This document shows positions 39,561 to 51,551 of a DNA stretch of 64,000 nt, one piece after another (position 1 is the stretch's first letter; every line of letters begins with the position of its first letter). The position numbers and the translations under genes were made by a program. The notes beneath the pieces are model-generated. The model was not told the origin of the DNA. It did no database searches and saw only the letters and a list, made by a program, of their open reading frames with translations. The stretch lies in the NCBI RefSeq assembly GCF_026125825.1, contig NZ_JAHCKK010000001.1, positions 124,001 through 188,000 on the forward strand. The letters are read 5' to 3'. This stretch comes from Hydrogenophaga sp. Lineage in GTDB: Bacteria; Pseudomonadota; Gammaproteobacteria; Burkholderiales; Burkholderiaceae_C.

Positions 39561-40580
39561 TTACTTGTGGTGACTCAGCGCGTTGCCCACCAGCTTGGCC
39601 GTGACATCGACGATCTGGATCATGCGCTCGTACGACATGCGCTGCGGGCCGATCACGCCCAGTGTGCCCACCACCTGCCCGTCGACTTCATAGGGCGCCG
39701 TCACCACGGACAGATCTTCGTACGGCACCACCTGGCTCTCGCCACCGATGTAGATGCGCACGCCGTCGGCCTGCGCCGACACGTCGAGCAAGCGGATCAG
39801 CTGGGTCTTCTGCTCGAAAAGGTCGAACATGCGGCGAAGGTTGCCCATGTCACTGGAGAACTCGCTGACCGAGAGCAGGTTGCGCTCGCCCGACACCACC
39901 ACCTCGTCCTGGGCCTCGCCGGCCTCGGCCCCGATGTCCACCGCCGCCTTCATGAGATCGGCGATTTCGCCCCGCAGGGCTTCCACCTCGGTCTTGAGGC
40001 GTTCGCGCACGGCTTCCATGGTGAGCCCCGAATAATGCGCGTTGAGGAAGTTGGCCGCCTCCAGCAGCTGCGGCTGGGTGAAACTGACCTGCGTGTGGAT
40101 GATGCGGTTTTGCACGTCCCCCTCGGGCGAGACGATGATCACGAGCACGCGCCGTTCAGACAGGCTGAGGAATTCGATGTGGCGGAACACCGAGGCACGC
40201 CGAGGTGCCATGACCACGCCCACGAACTGGGAGAGGTTGGACAGCATCTGCGCGGCATTGCTGATGACGCGGTGCGGCTGCCCCGCCTCGATGCCCGCAG
40301 CCCCCATGTCGCTGACCGTGGGCAGGCTTTCACGGCGCACGGTCAGCATGGTGTCCACAAAAAGGCGGTAGCCACGGGCCGTCGGGATGCGCCCTGCCGA
40401 GGTGTGCGGACTGGCAATCAGCCCGAGCTCCTCGAGATCGCTCATGACGTTGCGGATGGTGGCTGGCGACAGCTCCATGCCGGCGGCCTTGGCGAGCGTG
40501 CGAGAACCCACGGGCTGGCCGTCGGCGATGTAACGCTCGACGAGGGCTTTGAGCAACAACTTGGCGCGGTCATCCAACAT
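39561..40580 (-). CDS. hrcA: Heat-inducible transcription repressor HrcA
   Basis: A 339-aa protein. The N-terminal winged helix ([40 protein letters not shown], then [15 protein letters not shown]) is the HrcA signature. A GAF-like middle and a C-terminal dimer part follow. It represses heat-shock operons by binding CIRCE elements, helped by GroEL. It lies between the tRNA and a divergent nadK, a common order in Burkholderiales. Confidence 0.95.
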   Translation of the reverse strand: MLDDRAKLLLKALVERYIADGQPVGSRTLAKAAGMELSPATIRNVMSDLEELGLIASPHTSAGRIPTARGYRLFVDTMLTVRRESLPTVSDMGAAGIEAGQPHRVISNAAQMLSNLSQFVGVVMAPRRASVFRHIEFLSLSERRVLVIIVSPEGDVQNRIIHTQVSFTQPQLLEAANFLNAHYSGLTMEAVRERLKTEVEALRGEIADLMKAAVDIGAEAGEAQDEVVVSGERNLLSVSEFSSDMGNLRRMFDLFEQKTQLIRLLDVSAQADGVRIYIGGESQVVPYEDLSVVTAPYEVDGQVVGTLGVIGPQRMSYERMIQIVDVTAKLVGNALSHHK

Positions 40581-40674
40581 GGCTTCATTCTAAGGACGGA
40601 TGCCCCCGGCAGTACCGCCCATGCACAGGGTTTTATGCCATTCCGCCACAGGGAAGCTGTGTTGTAATTTCCGA

Positions 40675-41592
40675 ATGAGCATGTCAACCGACACCCGGTC
40701 CACGACCGCCCGATGGAACCGGCCCCTGCGTTTTGCGCATGTCGTCATTGTGGGCAAGTACCACGCACCCGGTGCACGCAACGCGGTGGACGAAATCGCG
40801 CATTTCCTGCACGACGAAGGATGTGACGTTTCGCTGGAAAAGGAGACCGCCGCCAACACGGGTCTGCTCCAATATCCGGCGCTCGATGTGCCTGCCATGG
40901 GCAAGGCCTGCGATCTTGCCCTGGTGGTGGGTGGCGACGGCACCATGCTCGGCATCGGCCGCCAGCTCGCGCGCTATGGCGTGCCTTTGGTGGGCATCAA
41001 CCAGGGCCGGCTGGGCTTCATCACCGATATTCCGTTCGACAGCTACCAGGAAAAGCTGCGCCCCATGCTGCGCGGCGAGTTCGAGGAAGACGCGCGAGCG
41101 CTGATGGCCGCCACAGTCTGGCGCGATGGCCGCTGCGTGTTCGAGGCCACGGCGCTCAACGACGTGGTGGTCAACCGGGGTGGCGTGGCCAGCATGATCG
41201 AGTTGCGCGTGGAGGTGGACGGCCATTTCGTGGCCAACCAGCGCGCCGACGGCCTCATCATCGCCTCGCCGACCGGTTCCACCGCCTACGCGCTGTCGGC
41301 GGGGGGCCCCCTGCTCCACCCCGGGATCGGCGGCTGGGTGATGGTCCCGATCGCGCCGCACACGCTGTCCAACCGGCCGGTGGTGATCCCGTCGCACAGC
41401 GAGATCGCGGTGGAAATCGTCTCGGGCCGCGACGCCAGCGCCAACTTCGACATGCAGACGCTCACCAGCCTGCTGCATGGCGACCGCATCGTGGTGCGAC
41501 GCTCCGAACACGCGCTGCGCCTGCTGCACCCCGTGGGGTGGACCTACTTCGACACCCTGCGCAAAAAGCTGCACTGGAACGAAGGGGCCTGA
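40675..41592 (+). CDS. nadK: NAD kinase
   Basis: A 305-aa enzyme that phosphorylates NAD to NADP. Motifs are GGDGTML (conserved substrate and ATP-binding loop), [21 protein letters not shown] and [18 protein letters not shown] 40675 is used; a second ATG at 40681 is possible. It is divergent from hrcA and followed 56 bp later by recN. Confidence 0.95.
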   Translation: MSMSTDTRSTTARWNRPLRFAHVVIVGKYHAPGARNAVDEIAHFLHDEGCDVSLEKETAANTGLLQYPALDVPAMGKACDLALVVGGDGTMLGIGRQLARYGVPLVGINQGRLGFITDIPFDSYQEKLRPMLRGEFEEDARALMAATVWRDGRCVFEATALNDVVVNRGGVASMIELRVEVDGHFVANQRADGLIIASPTGSTAYALSAGGPLLHPGIGGWVMVPIAPHTLSNRPVVIPSHSEIAVEIVSGRDASANFDMQTLTSLLHGDRIVVRRSEHALRLLHPVGWTYFDTLRKKLHWNEGA

Positions 41593-41648
41593 AAGCCCGG
41601 TCAAAATAGCGGCCTGCCCATTCCTTCAATGCCGCGCCCCGCACACCC

Positions 41649-43292
41649 ATGAGCCTCAGACGCATCGTTTTGCGCGACTTCGTCATCGTGCAGTCCCTCG
41701 AACTGGAGCTGGGCTCCGGCTTTGGTGTGCTCACCGGCGAAACGGGAGCGGGCAAGTCCATCCTGATCGACGCTCTTCAGCTCGCGCTCGGCGCGCGCGC
41801 GGAAAGCGGCGTGGTGCGCGAGGGGGCCGCGCGTTGCGACATCGCGGCCGAATTCGACGCCCCGGATTCGCTCGCCCCCTGGCTGGAAGAACAAGGGTTT
41901 CCCGTGGAGGACGGCCTGCTGCTGCGCCGCACCGTGGACACCGAGGGCCGCAGCCGCGCCTGGATCAACGGCAGCGCGGCCACCGTCACCCAGCTCAAGG
42001 CCCTGGCCGATGGCCTGGTGGACATTCATGGCCAGCACGCCTGGCAAAGCCTCACGCGCGCCGATGCGGTGCGCGACCTGCTCGACGCCTACGCCGGGAT
42101 CGACACCGCGCCGGCGGCCCGTGCCTGGGCGCAGTGGCGCCAACGCCGCAAGGCGCTCGATGCGGCCACGGAAAAGCAGGCCACCCTGCAGCAGGAGAGC
42201 GAACGCCTTGCCTGGCAGATTGCGGAACTCGACAAGCTCAGCCCTCAGGCCGGTGAATGGGAAGAGCTCAATGCGCAGCACAGCCGTCTGGCCAATGCGC
42301 AGGGTTTGCTGGATGCGGCGCAAGTCGCCGCCAGCGCGCTGGACGAAGACGACCTCAATGCCGCCGCCCTGATCCACCGCGCCCTCTCGGCCCTGCAGGC
42401 GCAGGCCCACATCGAGCCGCAGTTCGCCAGCGCCATCGAGGCGCTGGAGGCCGCGCTGGCGCAGGTGCAGGACACCGTCCACGGCCTGCACCAGTACAGC
42501 CGCCACACCGAGCAGGATCCCGCGAGCCTGGAAGCGCTGGATCAGCGCTTGTCGCTCTGGGTTTCCCTGGCGCGTCGCTACCGGCGCACGCCGCAAGAGC
42601 TGGCCGAGGTGCACGCGCAGTGGAAGGCCGAACTTGCCCAGGTGGATCAGGCGCTGGATCTGGAGGCGCTGCAACGCGCCGAGCGCGCCGACTGGAAAAC
42701 CTTCGCCACCGCCTTGCAGGCCATCAGCAAGGAACGGCAGAAGGCCGCGCCCAAGCTGTCCAAGGCCGTCACCGCCACCATGCAGACCCTGGGCATGCAA
42801 GGCGGGGTGTTCGAAGTGGCCTTGCTGCCGCTGGAGGAGCCGCAGGCCCAGGGGGCGGAACAGGTCGAATTCCGCGTTGCCGGCCACGCGGGCGCAACAC
42901 CCAAGCCGGTGGGCAAAGTGGCTTCGGGCGGTGAGCTGTCTCGCTTTGCCCTGGCCATCTCGGTCGTCACCAGCCGCCTGGGCCACGCGCCCACCTTGAT
43001 CTTCGACGAAGTGGACTCGGGCATCGGCGGAGCCGTGGCGCACACCGTGGGTCAGTTGCTGCGCCAACTCGGCAAGGACCGCCAGGTCCTCGCCGTGACG
43101 CACCTGCCCCAGGTGGCCGCCTGCGCAGACCACCACCTGCTTGTGAGCAAGCAGGCTGTCGGCCGCCAGACCCAGAGCACCGTGGAGCCCATCGCCACCG
43201 ACGCGCGCGTGCGCGAGCTCGCCCGCATGCTCGGCGGTGGCGAACAGTCCGAAATCTCGCTGGCGCACGCCCGCGAAATGCTGGCCGTCTAA
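41649..43292 (+). CDS. recN: DNA repair ATPase RecN
   Basis: A 547-aa SMC-like protein. It has Walker A GETGAGKS near residue 30, long central coiled-coil arms, the ABC signature [11 protein letters not shown] and Walker [13 protein letters not shown] in the C-terminal half. It acts in double-strand break repair. The high GC content gives a long spurious frame on the opposite strand. Confidence 0.95.
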   Translation: MSLRRIVLRDFVIVQSLELELGSGFGVLTGETGAGKSILIDALQLALGARAESGVVREGAARCDIAAEFDAPDSLAPWLEEQGFPVEDGLLLRRTVDTEGRSRAWINGSAATVTQLKALADGLVDIHGQHAWQSLTRADAVRDLLDAYAGIDTAPAARAWAQWRQRRKALDAATEKQATLQQESERLAWQIAELDKLSPQAGEWEELNAQHSRLANAQGLLDAAQVAASALDEDDLNAAALIHRALSALQAQAHIEPQFASAIEALEAALAQVQDTVHGLHQYSRHTEQDPASLEALDQRLSLWVSLARRYRRTPQELAEVHAQWKAELAQVDQALDLEALQRAERADWKTFATALQAISKERQKAAPKLSKAVTATMQTLGMQGGVFEVALLPLEEPQAQGAEQVEFRVAGHAGATPKPVGKVASGGELSRFALAISVVTSRLGHAPTLIFDEVDSGIGGAVAHTVGQLLRQLGKDRQVLAVTHLPQVAACADHHLLVSKQAVGRQTQSTVEPIATDARVRELARMLGGGEQSEISLAHAREMLAV

Positions 43293-43309
43293 AGAGACGC
43301 GCCGTTGCC

Positions 43310-44233
43310 ATGAACCCGATTGACGACACCCCCATCCAGCTGGTCCTGATCACCGGCATGTCCGGCTCAGGCAAGTCGGTGGCGCTCACCGCGCTCGAAG
43401 ACGTGGGTTTCTATTGCGTGGACAACCTTCCGCCCGAGCTGCTGGAGTCCTTCATCGAACTGGAGCAGAGCAACCAGGCACCCCGCGTGGCGATCGCCAT
43501 GGACGTGCGCAGTGCGGCCTCGCTGCCGGGCCTGCCCAAACGCCTGGCTCAATTGCAAAGACGCGCCCATCGACCGGTGCACCTCACCACGGTGTTCCTC
43601 GACGCCACGACCGACACCCTGGTGCGCCGCTTCTCTGAAACGCGCCGCCTGCACCCGCTCTCGCTCAAGCAGGCGCACGACCAGCACCGTGCACTGACGG
43701 ACGCCATCGAACACGAACGCGAGCTGTTGGCCGAGTTGCGCGAGCAGGCGCTCGTGCTCGACACCAGCCTCATCCGGCCCACCCGCCTGCGCAGCCAGAT
43801 CAAGGACTTGCTCGGTGCCACGCAAGCGCCTTTGACGCTGGTGTTCGAGTCCTTCGCGTTCAAGCGGGGCATCCCGATGGACGCCGACTTCGTGTTCGAC
43901 GTGCGCATGCTGCCCAACCCCCACTACGAACCCGAACTCAAGCCATTGAGCGGGCTCGACGCCCCGGTGGCCGCCTACCTCGCGGCACAGCCCGAGGTGG
44001 CGCAGATGGAGGAACAGATCAGTGCTTTCCTGCGCCACTGGCTGCCGCAGATGCTGCGCGACCACCGCAGCTATGTCACGGTGGCGATCGGCTGCACGGG
44101 CGGCCAGCATCGGTCGGTGTACCTGGTCGAGCGGCTGGCCGACACCTTCGCGCCCGACTGGTTCACTCGGGCGCGCCACCGCGAAGACGACAATTGGCCG
44201 GGGCCGGCCAGCCAGGCCGCCGAACTGCGCTAG
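43310..44233 (+). CDS. rapZ: RNase adapter RapZ (P-loop nucleotide-binding protein)
   Basis: A 307-aa protein. Walker A is GMSGSGKS (residues 16-23) and the conserved C-terminal block is [15 protein letters not shown]. In enterobacteria RapZ senses glucosamine-6-phosphate and directs RNase E to the GlmZ sRNA. It follows recN closely and converges with mutY, overlapping it by four bases. Confidence 0.93.
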   Translation: MNPIDDTPIQLVLITGMSGSGKSVALTALEDVGFYCVDNLPPELLESFIELEQSNQAPRVAIAMDVRSAASLPGLPKRLAQLQRRAHRPVHLTTVFLDATTDTLVRRFSETRRLHPLSLKQAHDQHRALTDAIEHERELLAELREQALVLDTSLIRPTRLRSQIKDLLGATQAPLTLVFESFAFKRGIPMDADFVFDVRMLPNPHYEPELKPLSGLDAPVAAYLAAQPEVAQMEEQISAFLRHWLPQMLRDHRSYVTVAIGCTGGQHRSVYLVERLADTFAPDWFTRARHREDDNWPGPASQAAELR

Positions 44234-45324
44234 CTCAAAGTGGCGAGCAGCTGGCGCACCGGCGTCGGCAGGCCGTGCCCGGTCAAGGCCTCAGCGGCGA
44301 CCCACTGACCCTGCAAATCCCCTGGGGCCTGTTCACCCGGCACATCCAGCAGCAAGGGGTGCAAACGCAACTCGCGGTGGGTCAGGCTGTGCGACACCGG
44401 TTCGAGCGGATGCAGCCGCTGGGCGAACGCGGGCGACAGCGCCGACTGCAAGGCAGCTTCATCGGTGTACACAGGCGGGCAATACAACCCGGCCCAGATG
44501 CCGGGCGCCGGTCGGCGCTCCAGCCAGAAGCTGGGCCGCCCATCGGCAACGGTGGCACGCATGACCAGCAGCCACCAGTTCTCGAAGCGGCGCGCCACGC
44601 GGCGCGTCTTCACCGGGAAGCGGGCCGTCTGGGCTGTGCCGTGCGCGACACACACCGACTGCACGGGGCAGCGCCCGCACAGCGGCTTGGTGCGCTGGCA
44701 CACCGTGGCGCCCAGGTCCATCAGACCTTGCGTGTAGGCCGTCATGTCCTCGGGAGCGGGGGCGTGCGGCAGCAGCGCCTGGGCCAGCGCCCAAAGCTCG
44801 CGCTGCGGCCCGGCCTGCGCCAGATCGCCCTCAAACGCGAGCACGCGCGACAACACCCGCCGTACATTGCCGTCCAGAATGGAAATGCGCTGCCCATGGC
44901 AGAACGCCGCAATGGCCGCGGCCGTGGAGGCCCCGATTCCCGGCAAGGTCTCCAGTTGCTCGGCCGAGTCGGGAAACACACCGCGGTGGTGCTCCACGAC
45001 GGCCTGTGCGCAGCGGTGCAGGTTGCGCGCCCGGCTGTAGTAGCCCAGGCCGCTCCACAGGGCCATCACGTCATCGGGCGAGGCCGCCGCCAGGGCGCGC
45101 ACGTCGGGAAAGCGCTCCAGAAAGCGGGGATAGTAGGACAGCACGGTGCTGACCTGGGTCTGCTGCAGCATGACTTCCGAGAGCCACACCCGGTAGGGAT
45201 CGCGGGTGTTCTGCCAGGGCAGGCCGCTGCGCCCCGAGTGACGCTGCCATTCAATGAGCCGGGGCGCAAAGCCCATGGGCAGTGCCACCCGCCCGGGATC
45301 CACCGCGATCGCCTCGGCGCTCAT
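44230..45324 (-). CDS. mutY: A/G-specific adenine glycosylase MutY
   Basis: A 364-aa base-excision enzyme that removes A opposite 8-oxoG. Catalytic Glu lies in [11 protein letters not shown] (about residue 50). The helix-hairpin-helix region is [15 protein letters not shown], with the usual Tyr of GxGxYTA replaced by Ser, followed by the catalytic Asp in [11 protein letters not shown]. The iron-sulfur cysteines are in [23 protein letters not shown]-like C-terminal domain is present. The start at 45324 overlaps the dynamin-gene stop (ATGA). A longer upstream frame exists but is shadow. Confidence 0.93.
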   Translation of the reverse strand: MSAEAIAVDPGRVALPMGFAPRLIEWQRHSGRSGLPWQNTRDPYRVWLSEVMLQQTQVSTVLSYYPRFLERFPDVRALAAASPDDVMALWSGLGYYSRARNLHRCAQAVVEHHRGVFPDSAEQLETLPGIGASTAAAIAAFCHGQRISILDGNVRRVLSRVLAFEGDLAQAGPQRELWALAQALLPHAPAPEDMTAYTQGLMDLGATVCQRTKPLCGRCPVQSVCVAHGTAQTARFPVKTRRVARRFENWWLLVMRATVADGRPSFWLERRPAPGIWAGLYCPPVYTDEAALQSALSPAFAQRLHPLEPVSHSLTHRELRLHPLLLDVPGEQAPGDLQGQWVAAEALTGHGLPTPVRQLLATLS

Positions 45325-47267
45325 GCCGCGAGCGCTTCGTCGGACGGTTCTTCTTCGGGGGCGGCCAGCAGGTGCTCGGTGAGCTCGGCCAGTTTGACGT
45401 CGAGCTGGTTGAGCTCGGCCTGGTGAGCCTGCAATTCCCGGATGCGCTCGTCGAGCCCGCCCGCCGCCTGCTGAATGCGCGAGACGGCCTCGATGCGCCG
45501 GCTGAAATTGCGGCGGCGCTCGCGCAACTGTGCATCCAACTGGGCAGCGGCGGACTTGTTCCACAGCTCCACCTCATTGACCGCGGTGTCGTACACCACG
45601 CGAAGCCGGCTCATGAGTGCGCGCGCGAGGCGCTCGGCAAACTCGGGCTGCGCCAGGCGCAGCGCGTTGCCCAGGCTGAGGTACTGCAGATGGCTCTTCT
45701 CGATCAGGTCGAGGTCCTTCACGTACTGCGCCAAGCGCGGCGGGGTGGGGGCCTGCAACGAGAAGCCGTATTCGGCGTTGAGGTTCTTGAAGCTGCCTTC
45801 CAGCATGGACTGGATGTCACCTGCCATGCGGTCGGCCTTGCCCATGTCGGCGCGCAGGCGGTCGAAGGTGTGGTCGTAGGCGCGGCGCACGCCCAGCTTG
45901 ATGCCCGGCTGCTTCAAGGTCTTGCCCAGCGTGGACACCTCGGCCTTGAGATGGGACGAGCTGAGCATGGCGAACAAGTCCTTGAGCAGGCGCAAGTGCA
46001 CCGAGCGCACGGCCTGGATCTTGGCGCCGCTCGCATCGAAGTCGGCCTGCTCCTGCTCGATGCGCAGGCGCATCTGCTTGATCACGCCGGTGTTCTTGCC
46101 ACGCAAGCCTTCGAGTTCCTGGATCTGCTCGACCAGATCGCGTGCGCGGGTGTGCACCATGCGGCCGGTTTCGGTGCGCAGGGCCTGGATCCCGTTGGCC
46201 ACGGCCGCGCCGAGGATTTTGCGCCGCTGGCCCAGGAGGTCCACGCCCAGGGCGGTCTCCAGTTCCATCAGGTTGCTGGCCGCCAGCAGTTTCTTGTCGC
46301 GGTGCACCTTGGCCAGCAGGCCCTTCTGCGCCGACACCGCCAGCACCTGGCGCGGCGACAGCCCGAGAATCTCGGCCGAATCGGTGCGCTGCGATGCGAT
46401 CTGCAGCTGCACCTGCTCGGGCGAACTCAGCGCGTCCCACATGGTGTCGATCTTGTTGAGCACCACCAGCCGGGACTCGCGCCCCTCGCCCAGCACGGCC
46501 AGGTGCTGGCGCCAGATGGTCAGGTCCGATTTGGTTACACCGGTATCGGCCGCCAGGATGAACACCACCGCATGCGCCTGCGGCAACAGGCTCACCGTGA
46601 GCTCAGGCTCGGCCCCGATGGCGTTGAGACCCGGGGTGTCTAGGATCACCAGGCCTTGCTTGAGCAAGGGGTGCGCCATGTTGATCAGGGCATGCCGCCA
46701 TTTCGGCACCTCGATCAAGCCGTCCGGGCCTGGCAAGGGGTTGTCTTCGGGCACCTCGTCGTGCCAGAACCCGAGCGCCGCAGCTTCGGCCTGCGTCACG
46801 CGGCGCACCTCGGCCACCTTCTGGATCGCGCGCGCCAGTTGCTTGGGGTCGTTCACGTCCAGGTCGACCCGTTCCCACTTTTCCAGCGCACTGCGCCAGT
46901 CCAACAGCGATTGCGGCTGCAGGCGGGTCTCGATCGGCAGCAGGCGCAGGCACGGGGGCACCTCCGCGTCATAGCCGAGCTCGGTGGGGCACATGGTGGT
47001 GCGACCCGCGCTGGCGGGCATGATGCGGCGGCCATACCCGGCGAAGAACACCGCGTTGATCAACTCGGATTTGCCGCGCGAGAACTCGGCCACGAAGGCC
47101 ACCATGATCTTGTCGTTCTTGACCTGCGCATGCAACTGGTCGAGGCGCTCGCGCACGCCAGACTCCATGAGGTCGTGGTCGGTCAGCCATTCGGACAGCA
47201 ACTTCAGGCGCAAGGCAAACTGCTTGCGCCACACACCGTGCTGATCGAATTCCTGATTGAAGCTCAT
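45321..47267 (-). CDS. Bacterial dynamin-like GTPase
   Basis: A 648-aa protein. The GTPase domain has G1 AEFSRGKSELINA (about residues 60-72), an ASAGRTTMCP switch region (conserved Thr), G3 LDTPGLNAIG and G4 LNKID. Long helical middle and C-terminal parts follow (residues 350-640). No transmembrane helix is obvious. Bacterial dynamins remodel or repair membranes. This one is translationally coupled to mutY, an order I have seen in Burkholderiales. Confidence 0.88.
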   Translation of the reverse strand: MSFNQEFDQHGVWRKQFALRLKLLSEWLTDHDLMESGVRERLDQLHAQVKNDKIMVAFVAEFSRGKSELINAVFFAGYGRRIMPASAGRTTMCPTELGYDAEVPPCLRLLPIETRLQPQSLLDWRSALEKWERVDLDVNDPKQLARAIQKVAEVRRVTQAEAAALGFWHDEVPEDNPLPGPDGLIEVPKWRHALINMAHPLLKQGLVILDTPGLNAIGAEPELTVSLLPQAHAVVFILAADTGVTKSDLTIWRQHLAVLGEGRESRLVVLNKIDTMWDALSSPEQVQLQIASQRTDSAEILGLSPRQVLAVSAQKGLLAKVHRDKKLLAASNLMELETALGVDLLGQRRKILGAAVANGIQALRTETGRMVHTRARDLVEQIQELEGLRGKNTGVIKQMRLRIEQEQADFDASGAKIQAVRSVHLRLLKDLFAMLSSSHLKAEVSTLGKTLKQPGIKLGVRRAYDHTFDRLRADMGKADRMAGDIQSMLEGSFKNLNAEYGFSLQAPTPPRLAQYVKDLDLIEKSHLQYLSLGNALRLAQPEFAERLARALMSRLRVVYDTAVNEVELWNKSAAAQLDAQLRERRRNFSRRIEAVSRIQQAAGGLDERIRELQAHQAELNQLDVKLAELTEHLLAAPEEEPSDEALAA

Positions 47268-47380
47268 GGGCCTTGTGTCTCTGTCAATGGATCAATATAG
47301 CATCGGCACACAGGAGAAAGCTGACCGGTCGCAAAGACCGACAGCCGGGCGCCCAGGCATCCCACCGCACCGCCGGCACG

Positions 47381-48196
47381 TCACTTTCTCTGGCACGCGG
47401 GACAGAAAAATGTCGACCGCTGGCCCTGTCGCATCGCCTTGACCGGCGCCCCGCAGACCCGGCAGGGCTGGCCCTCGCGGCCATACACCATGGCATCGAG
47501 CTGGAAGTAGCCACTCTGCCCTTCGGCACTGGAGAAATCGCGAAGGGTGCTGCCTCCGAGCGCCACCGCTCGCTGCAGCACCGACACGATGGCCGCGTGC
47601 AGCCGCGCAGCGCGGGGCTTGCTCAGGCGATCGGCGCGCAGTGCAGGGTGGATGCCCGACATGAACAGCGCCTCCGACGCATAGATGTTGCCAACGCCCA
47701 CGACGATATCGCCCGCCAACAACACCTGCTTGATCGCAGAGCGCCGAAGCTTCAAAGCCCGGTGAAAGCTCAGGGCGTCGAAGCCGACTTCCAGGGGCTC
47801 CACGCCCAGACCGCCCAGCAGCTTCATCGCCCGCGCATCCTCCAGCGACGGGGCATAGACCACGGCACCGAAGCGGCGCGGGTCGTGCAGGCGCAGCACC
47901 CCCTGGCTGGTCGATAGCTCGAAGTGATCGTGCACGCCTCGGGGAGGAAGGCTGGAGGCAAACTGCAGGCTGCCCGACATGCCGAGGTGCAACAGCAGCA
48001 CCCCCTCGTCCAGGTGCACCAGCAGGTACTTGCCACGCCGCGCCACCGAGCGCACCTGCCGCCCGGCCAGACTCGAAGGCTCGCAGCCCAGCGGCCAGCG
48101 CAGCGGCTTGCCCAGGGAGAGCGCACGCACCTGCGCACCCGCGATGCGGTCGGCAAAGCTGCGGCGGGTGACTTCGACTTCGGGCAATTCAGGCAT
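47381..48196 (-). CDS. mutM: Formamidopyrimidine-DNA glycosylase (Fpg/MutM)
   Basis: A 271-aa enzyme. The start at 48196 gives MPELPEVEV, with Pro2 as the catalytic amine after Met removal and Glu3. The lysine-bearing and glycine-rich [11 protein letters not shown] block, the helix-two-turns-helix region, and the C-terminal zinc finger [20 protein letters not shown] ending CPAC are intact. It excises 8-oxoG, working with MutY encoded nearby. Confidence 0.95.
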   Translation of the reverse strand: MPELPEVEVTRRSFADRIAGAQVRALSLGKPLRWPLGCEPSSLAGRQVRSVARRGKYLLVHLDEGVLLLHLGMSGSLQFASSLPPRGVHDHFELSTSQGVLRLHDPRRFGAVVYAPSLEDARAMKLLGGLGVEPLEVGFDALSFHRALKLRRSAIKQVLLAGDIVVGVGNIYASEALFMSGIHPALRADRLSKPRAARLHAAIVSVLQRAVALGGSTLRDFSSAEGQSGYFQLDAMVYGREGQPCRVCGAPVKAMRQGQRSTFFCPACQRK

Positions 48197-48288
48197 GTCG
48201 GGTGGTTTTTCTTCAGGGAGCCGGAACGCCGGTGCGGTCTTGGGGTCACACCCCCGTGCCCCTGAACCCTTCCCATTATCATGACCCG

Positions 48289-50064
48289 ATGAACACCTTG
48301 CACCGCACCGCAACCCTGGTTCTCTTGGGCTTGGCTTTTGGCGCGGCCGCGCAGCCTGCACCACCGGCCGCGCCGCCCGCGGCCGCCGTCCAGCCACCGG
48401 CCAGCGGACCGGCGGTGGTCAATTCGGCCCTCAATGCGCCCCTCTTCTACCAGCTGCTGCTGGGCGAGCTGAATGTCAGCGCGGGCGAACCGGGCACGGG
48501 CTACTCCCTCATTCTCGACGCGGCCAGGCGCCAGAAGGACCCGGAGCTGTACCGGCGCGCGGTCGATGTGGCTTTGCAGGCCCGTTCCGGTGAAGCCGCG
48601 CTGACGGCAGCGCGCGCCTGGGCCCAGGAAATCCCGAACAGCTCCGAAGCCAACCGTTTCGTGCTGCAGATCCTGCTGGCGCTCAACCGCGTGGGCGAAA
48701 CCGGGCCGGTGCTGCAGGCCATCCTTCAAGCCAGCCCGGTGATCGAGCGCAACGACACCATCAACGCCATCCCGCAAACCTTCGGGCGCATTGCCGACAA
48801 GGCCCTGGCCGCGACCGTGGTGCGCGAGGCCCTGGCACCGTCGCTCAAGCAGCCCTTCCATGCCGCGGCGGCCTGGACCACCGTGGGCCGCATGGAGCTG
48901 GCGCAGGACCAGTTGCCCCAGGCCCTGGCGGCGGCGCGCGAAGGCCACGCGATCGACGCCGCCTCGCCCTACCCGGCATTGCTCGCGCTGGAATTGATGG
49001 AGCGCGGACAAAACGACGCCGAGGCCATCGTGCGGCAACAGCTGCAGGCCGGCCACGCCACCTCAGCGGGCGACACGGCCGTGGCACTCGCTTATGCCCG
49101 CATCCTGTTGGACCTGCAGCGCAACAGCGAAGCGCGCGCGCAACTCGAAGCCCTGACCTCGCGCCAACCCGATCAGGCCGAGCCCTGGCTGCTCCTGGCC
49201 TCGCTGCAGGCGCAAGACAACGCGTTGGCGCCCGCCACGGCGTCACTGCAAAAGTACATGGCGCTGGCGCGGCAGTCCGGCGATGAACGCACGATGCGAG
49301 GCCTGACGCAGGCCTACCTGCTGATGGCACAGATCGCGGAAAAGCAGAACGACTTTCCCGCCGCCAACGCCTGGCTGGACCGCATCGAGAACGCCGACGA
49401 CATCATGGCCGCCCAGATGCGGCGCGCTTCGCTGCTGGCCCGGCAGGGGCAGCTGCCCCAGGCCCGCGCACTGTTGCGCGGGCAGCCCGAGCGCCGGCCC
49501 GAGGACGCGCGCCTCAAACTGGTCGCGGAAGCGCAGTTGCTCCGCGACTTCAAGGCCTATCAGCAGTCCTACGAGGTCTACAACGAGGCCGCCACCCGCT
49601 TCCCCGAGGACACCGACCTGATCTACGACCAGGCCATGATGGCCGAGAAGGCCGGGAAGCTGGCCGATATGGAGCGCCTGCTGCGCCAGCTCATCGCCCT
49701 CAAGCCGGACTACCACCACGCCTACAACGCCCTGGGCTACTCGCTGGCCGAGCGCAACATGCGCCTGCCGGAGGCCAAACAGCTGATCGAGAAAGCGGTC
49801 TCGCTCGCGCCGGGGGATGCCTACATACAGGACAGCCTGGGGTGGGTCGAGTTCCGCATGGGCAACAACGCGCGCGCGCTGGCGATCCTTCAGGCAGCCT
49901 ACGGCAAGCGACCGGACCCTGAAATCGCGGCCCACCTGGGTGAAGTGCTGTGGGTGCAGGGCCAGCGCGAGCAAGCCTTGAAAATCTGGCGCGAAGGCCT
50001 GCTTCTCGCGGCCGACAACGAAACCCTGCAGGCCACCCTCAAACGCCTGCAAGTCAAACCATGA
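48289..50064 (+). CDS. TPR-repeat protein, exported
   Basis: A 591-aa protein. A signal peptide ([20 protein letters not shown]) is followed by a Pro/Ala linker and many helical TPR units through to the end (for example [20 protein letters not shown], then [21 protein letters not shown]). It overlaps lolB by ATGA. Exported TPR proteins next to lolB are common in betaproteobacteria and may assist outer-membrane biogenesis, but this one's partner is not known. Confidence 0.8.
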   Translation: MNTLHRTATLVLLGLAFGAAAQPAPPAAPPAAAVQPPASGPAVVNSALNAPLFYQLLLGELNVSAGEPGTGYSLILDAARRQKDPELYRRAVDVALQARSGEAALTAARAWAQEIPNSSEANRFVLQILLALNRVGETGPVLQAILQASPVIERNDTINAIPQTFGRIADKALAATVVREALAPSLKQPFHAAAAWTTVGRMELAQDQLPQALAAAREGHAIDAASPYPALLALELMERGQNDAEAIVRQQLQAGHATSAGDTAVALAYARILLDLQRNSEARAQLEALTSRQPDQAEPWLLLASLQAQDNALAPATASLQKYMALARQSGDERTMRGLTQAYLLMAQIAEKQNDFPAANAWLDRIENADDIMAAQMRRASLLARQGQLPQARALLRGQPERRPEDARLKLVAEAQLLRDFKAYQQSYEVYNEAATRFPEDTDLIYDQAMMAEKAGKLADMERLLRQLIALKPDYHHAYNALGYSLAERNMRLPEAKQLIEKAVSLAPGDAYIQDSLGWVEFRMGNNARALAILQAAYGKRPDPEIAAHLGEVLWVQGQREQALKIWREGLLLAADNETLQATLKRLQVKP

Positions 50065-50567
50065 CCATGCAGGCACTCCGGTGGCCCCGTTTGCAGGGGC
50101 GCATGGCTGTGTGGGCAGTGGCCGCCCTGCTCTCGGCTTGCGCCACACCACCGCGATCGGCACTGCCAGGCGAAGCGGTGTGGAGCGGCCGCCTGTCCCT
50201 CCAGGTCGACAGCGCGCCCCCGCAGTCGTTTTCCGCTGCGTTCGACCTGCGCGGAGCCCCGGCCGAAGGCGAGCTGCAACTCACTTCGCCGCTGGGCAAC
50301 ACCCTGGCAACCGTGGTGTGGACACCGCGCAGCGCCGAATTGCGTCAGGGAGGCCAGGTCACCCGGCGCGGCAACCTGGACGAGCTCACCACCGAACTCA
50401 GCGGCACGGCGGTGCCCGTCGCGGCGCTGTTCGGCTGGCTGCGCGGCGAGCAGGGCGATGTGCCGGGCTGGCAGGCCGATCTGTCCCGACAGGCCGAAGG
50501 CCGCATCACAGCACGCCGTGCCACCCCCTTGCCCACCGCCGAACTGCGCGTCGTCTTCCAGCCATGA
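50061..50567 (+). CDS. lolB: Outer-membrane lipoprotein receptor LolB
   Basis: A 168-aa lipoprotein. Signal and lipobox are AALLSAC (Cys29), followed by the LolB beta-half-barrel (VWSGRLSLQVDSAPPQSFSA, then GELQLTSPLGNTLATVVWTP). LolB accepts lipoproteins from LolA and inserts them in the outer membrane. It is coupled by four-base overlaps to the TPR gene before it and ispE after it. Confidence 0.9.
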   Translation: MTMQALRWPRLQGRMAVWAVAALLSACATPPRSALPGEAVWSGRLSLQVDSAPPQSFSAAFDLRGAPAEGELQLTSPLGNTLATVVWTPRSAELRQGGQVTRRGNLDELTTELSGTAVPVAALFGWLRGEQGDVPGWQADLSRQAEGRITARRATPLPTAELRVVFQP

Positions 50568-51460
50568 CCTTCCACGCCCCCGTGCAGCGATTGCTGGACG
50601 TGCCTGCGCCCGCCAAACTCAACCTCTTTCTGCACATCAACGGCCGGCGGGCCGACGGCTACCACCTGTTGCAGTCGATCTTCATGCTGGTGGACTGGTG
50701 CGACCGCCTGCATTTCGAGCGCCGGGCCGATGGCGCGATCAGCCGCGAAGACCTCACACCCGGGCACCTGCCGGCCGACGACCTGACGGTGCGGGCCGCC
50801 CGGGCCTTGCAACAGGCAACCGGCTGCCGTCAGGGTGTGCACATCGGCCTGGAAAAGCGGCTGCCCGCCGAGGCGGGCATGGGAGGGGGCTCATCGGACG
50901 CGGCCACCACGTTGCTGGCCCTGAACCGCCTCTGGGGCCTGGGACTGAATCGATCGCAACTGGCGGCGATCGGCCTGCAACTGGGTGCGGACGTGCCGTT
51001 CTTCATCGGCGGGCGCAACGCCTGGGTGGAGGGCGTGGGCGAGCAACTGACCCCGGTGGCGCTGCCGCCTGCTCGCTTCATCGTGGTCAAGCCCCCCTCG
51101 GGGGCCTCCACGCAACGCATTTTTGGCTCGCCCGATCTCAAACGCGACACAAAAACTGCTACAATCCAAGGCTTTGCTGCAAATGACTCGCGAGAAGTCG
51201 CGGTGATCGATCTCCAGAAGGTTCTGGCCGTCGGACACAACGATCTTCAACCCGTGGCACAGGCGCTCTGTCCCGATGTGGGGCATTGCATTCGATGGCT
51301 CGACAGCCATGGACTGCAAGGGCGAATGACCGGATCGGGAACCGCGGTGTTTGCAGAGCTGCCGCAGACAGTGAACCTGGCAGACGCCCCTGGCGACTGG
51401 ATGGTTCGAGAATGCGGCAACATGGATGCACATCCATTGCTCGACTGGTGCACCGATTAG
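50564..51460 (+). CDS. ispE: 4-diphosphocytidyl-2-C-methyl-D-erythritol kinase IspE
   Basis: A 298-aa GHMP kinase of the MEP isoprenoid pathway. Motif 1 is PAPAKLNLFLHINGRRADGY, motif 2 the ATP loop PAEAGMGGGSSDAA and motif 3 near GRMTGSGTAVF. The start overlaps lolB's stop by ATGA. The order lolB-ispE-tRNA-Gln-prs is conserved in betaproteobacteria. Confidence 0.95.
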   Translation: MTFHAPVQRLLDVPAPAKLNLFLHINGRRADGYHLLQSIFMLVDWCDRLHFERRADGAISREDLTPGHLPADDLTVRAARALQQATGCRQGVHIGLEKRLPAEAGMGGGSSDAATTLLALNRLWGLGLNRSQLAAIGLQLGADVPFFIGGRNAWVEGVGEQLTPVALPPARFIVVKPPSGASTQRIFGSPDLKRDTKTATIQGFAANDSREVAVIDLQKVLAVGHNDLQPVAQALCPDVGHCIRWLDSHGLQGRMTGSGTAVFAELPQTVNLADAPGDWMVRECGNMDAHPLLDWCTD

Positions 51461-51551
51461 AATCGGCAGCGCACAGCCCAGGCAGTGGTTGCGCAACCTG
51501 CGACGTTTTTTGGTTGGTTGTCCGGCATCACGCCGAACCATCGACCTGCGT

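Noticed and set aside
39567-40667. A 366-codon plus-strand frame opposite hrcA
   Set aside because: HrcA is clear on the minus strand; the opposing frame has no recognisable features.
41601-43268. A 555-codon minus-strand frame opposite recN
   Set aside because: RecN motifs are complete on the plus strand. The minus frame is Gly/Leu/Arg/His-rich shadow.
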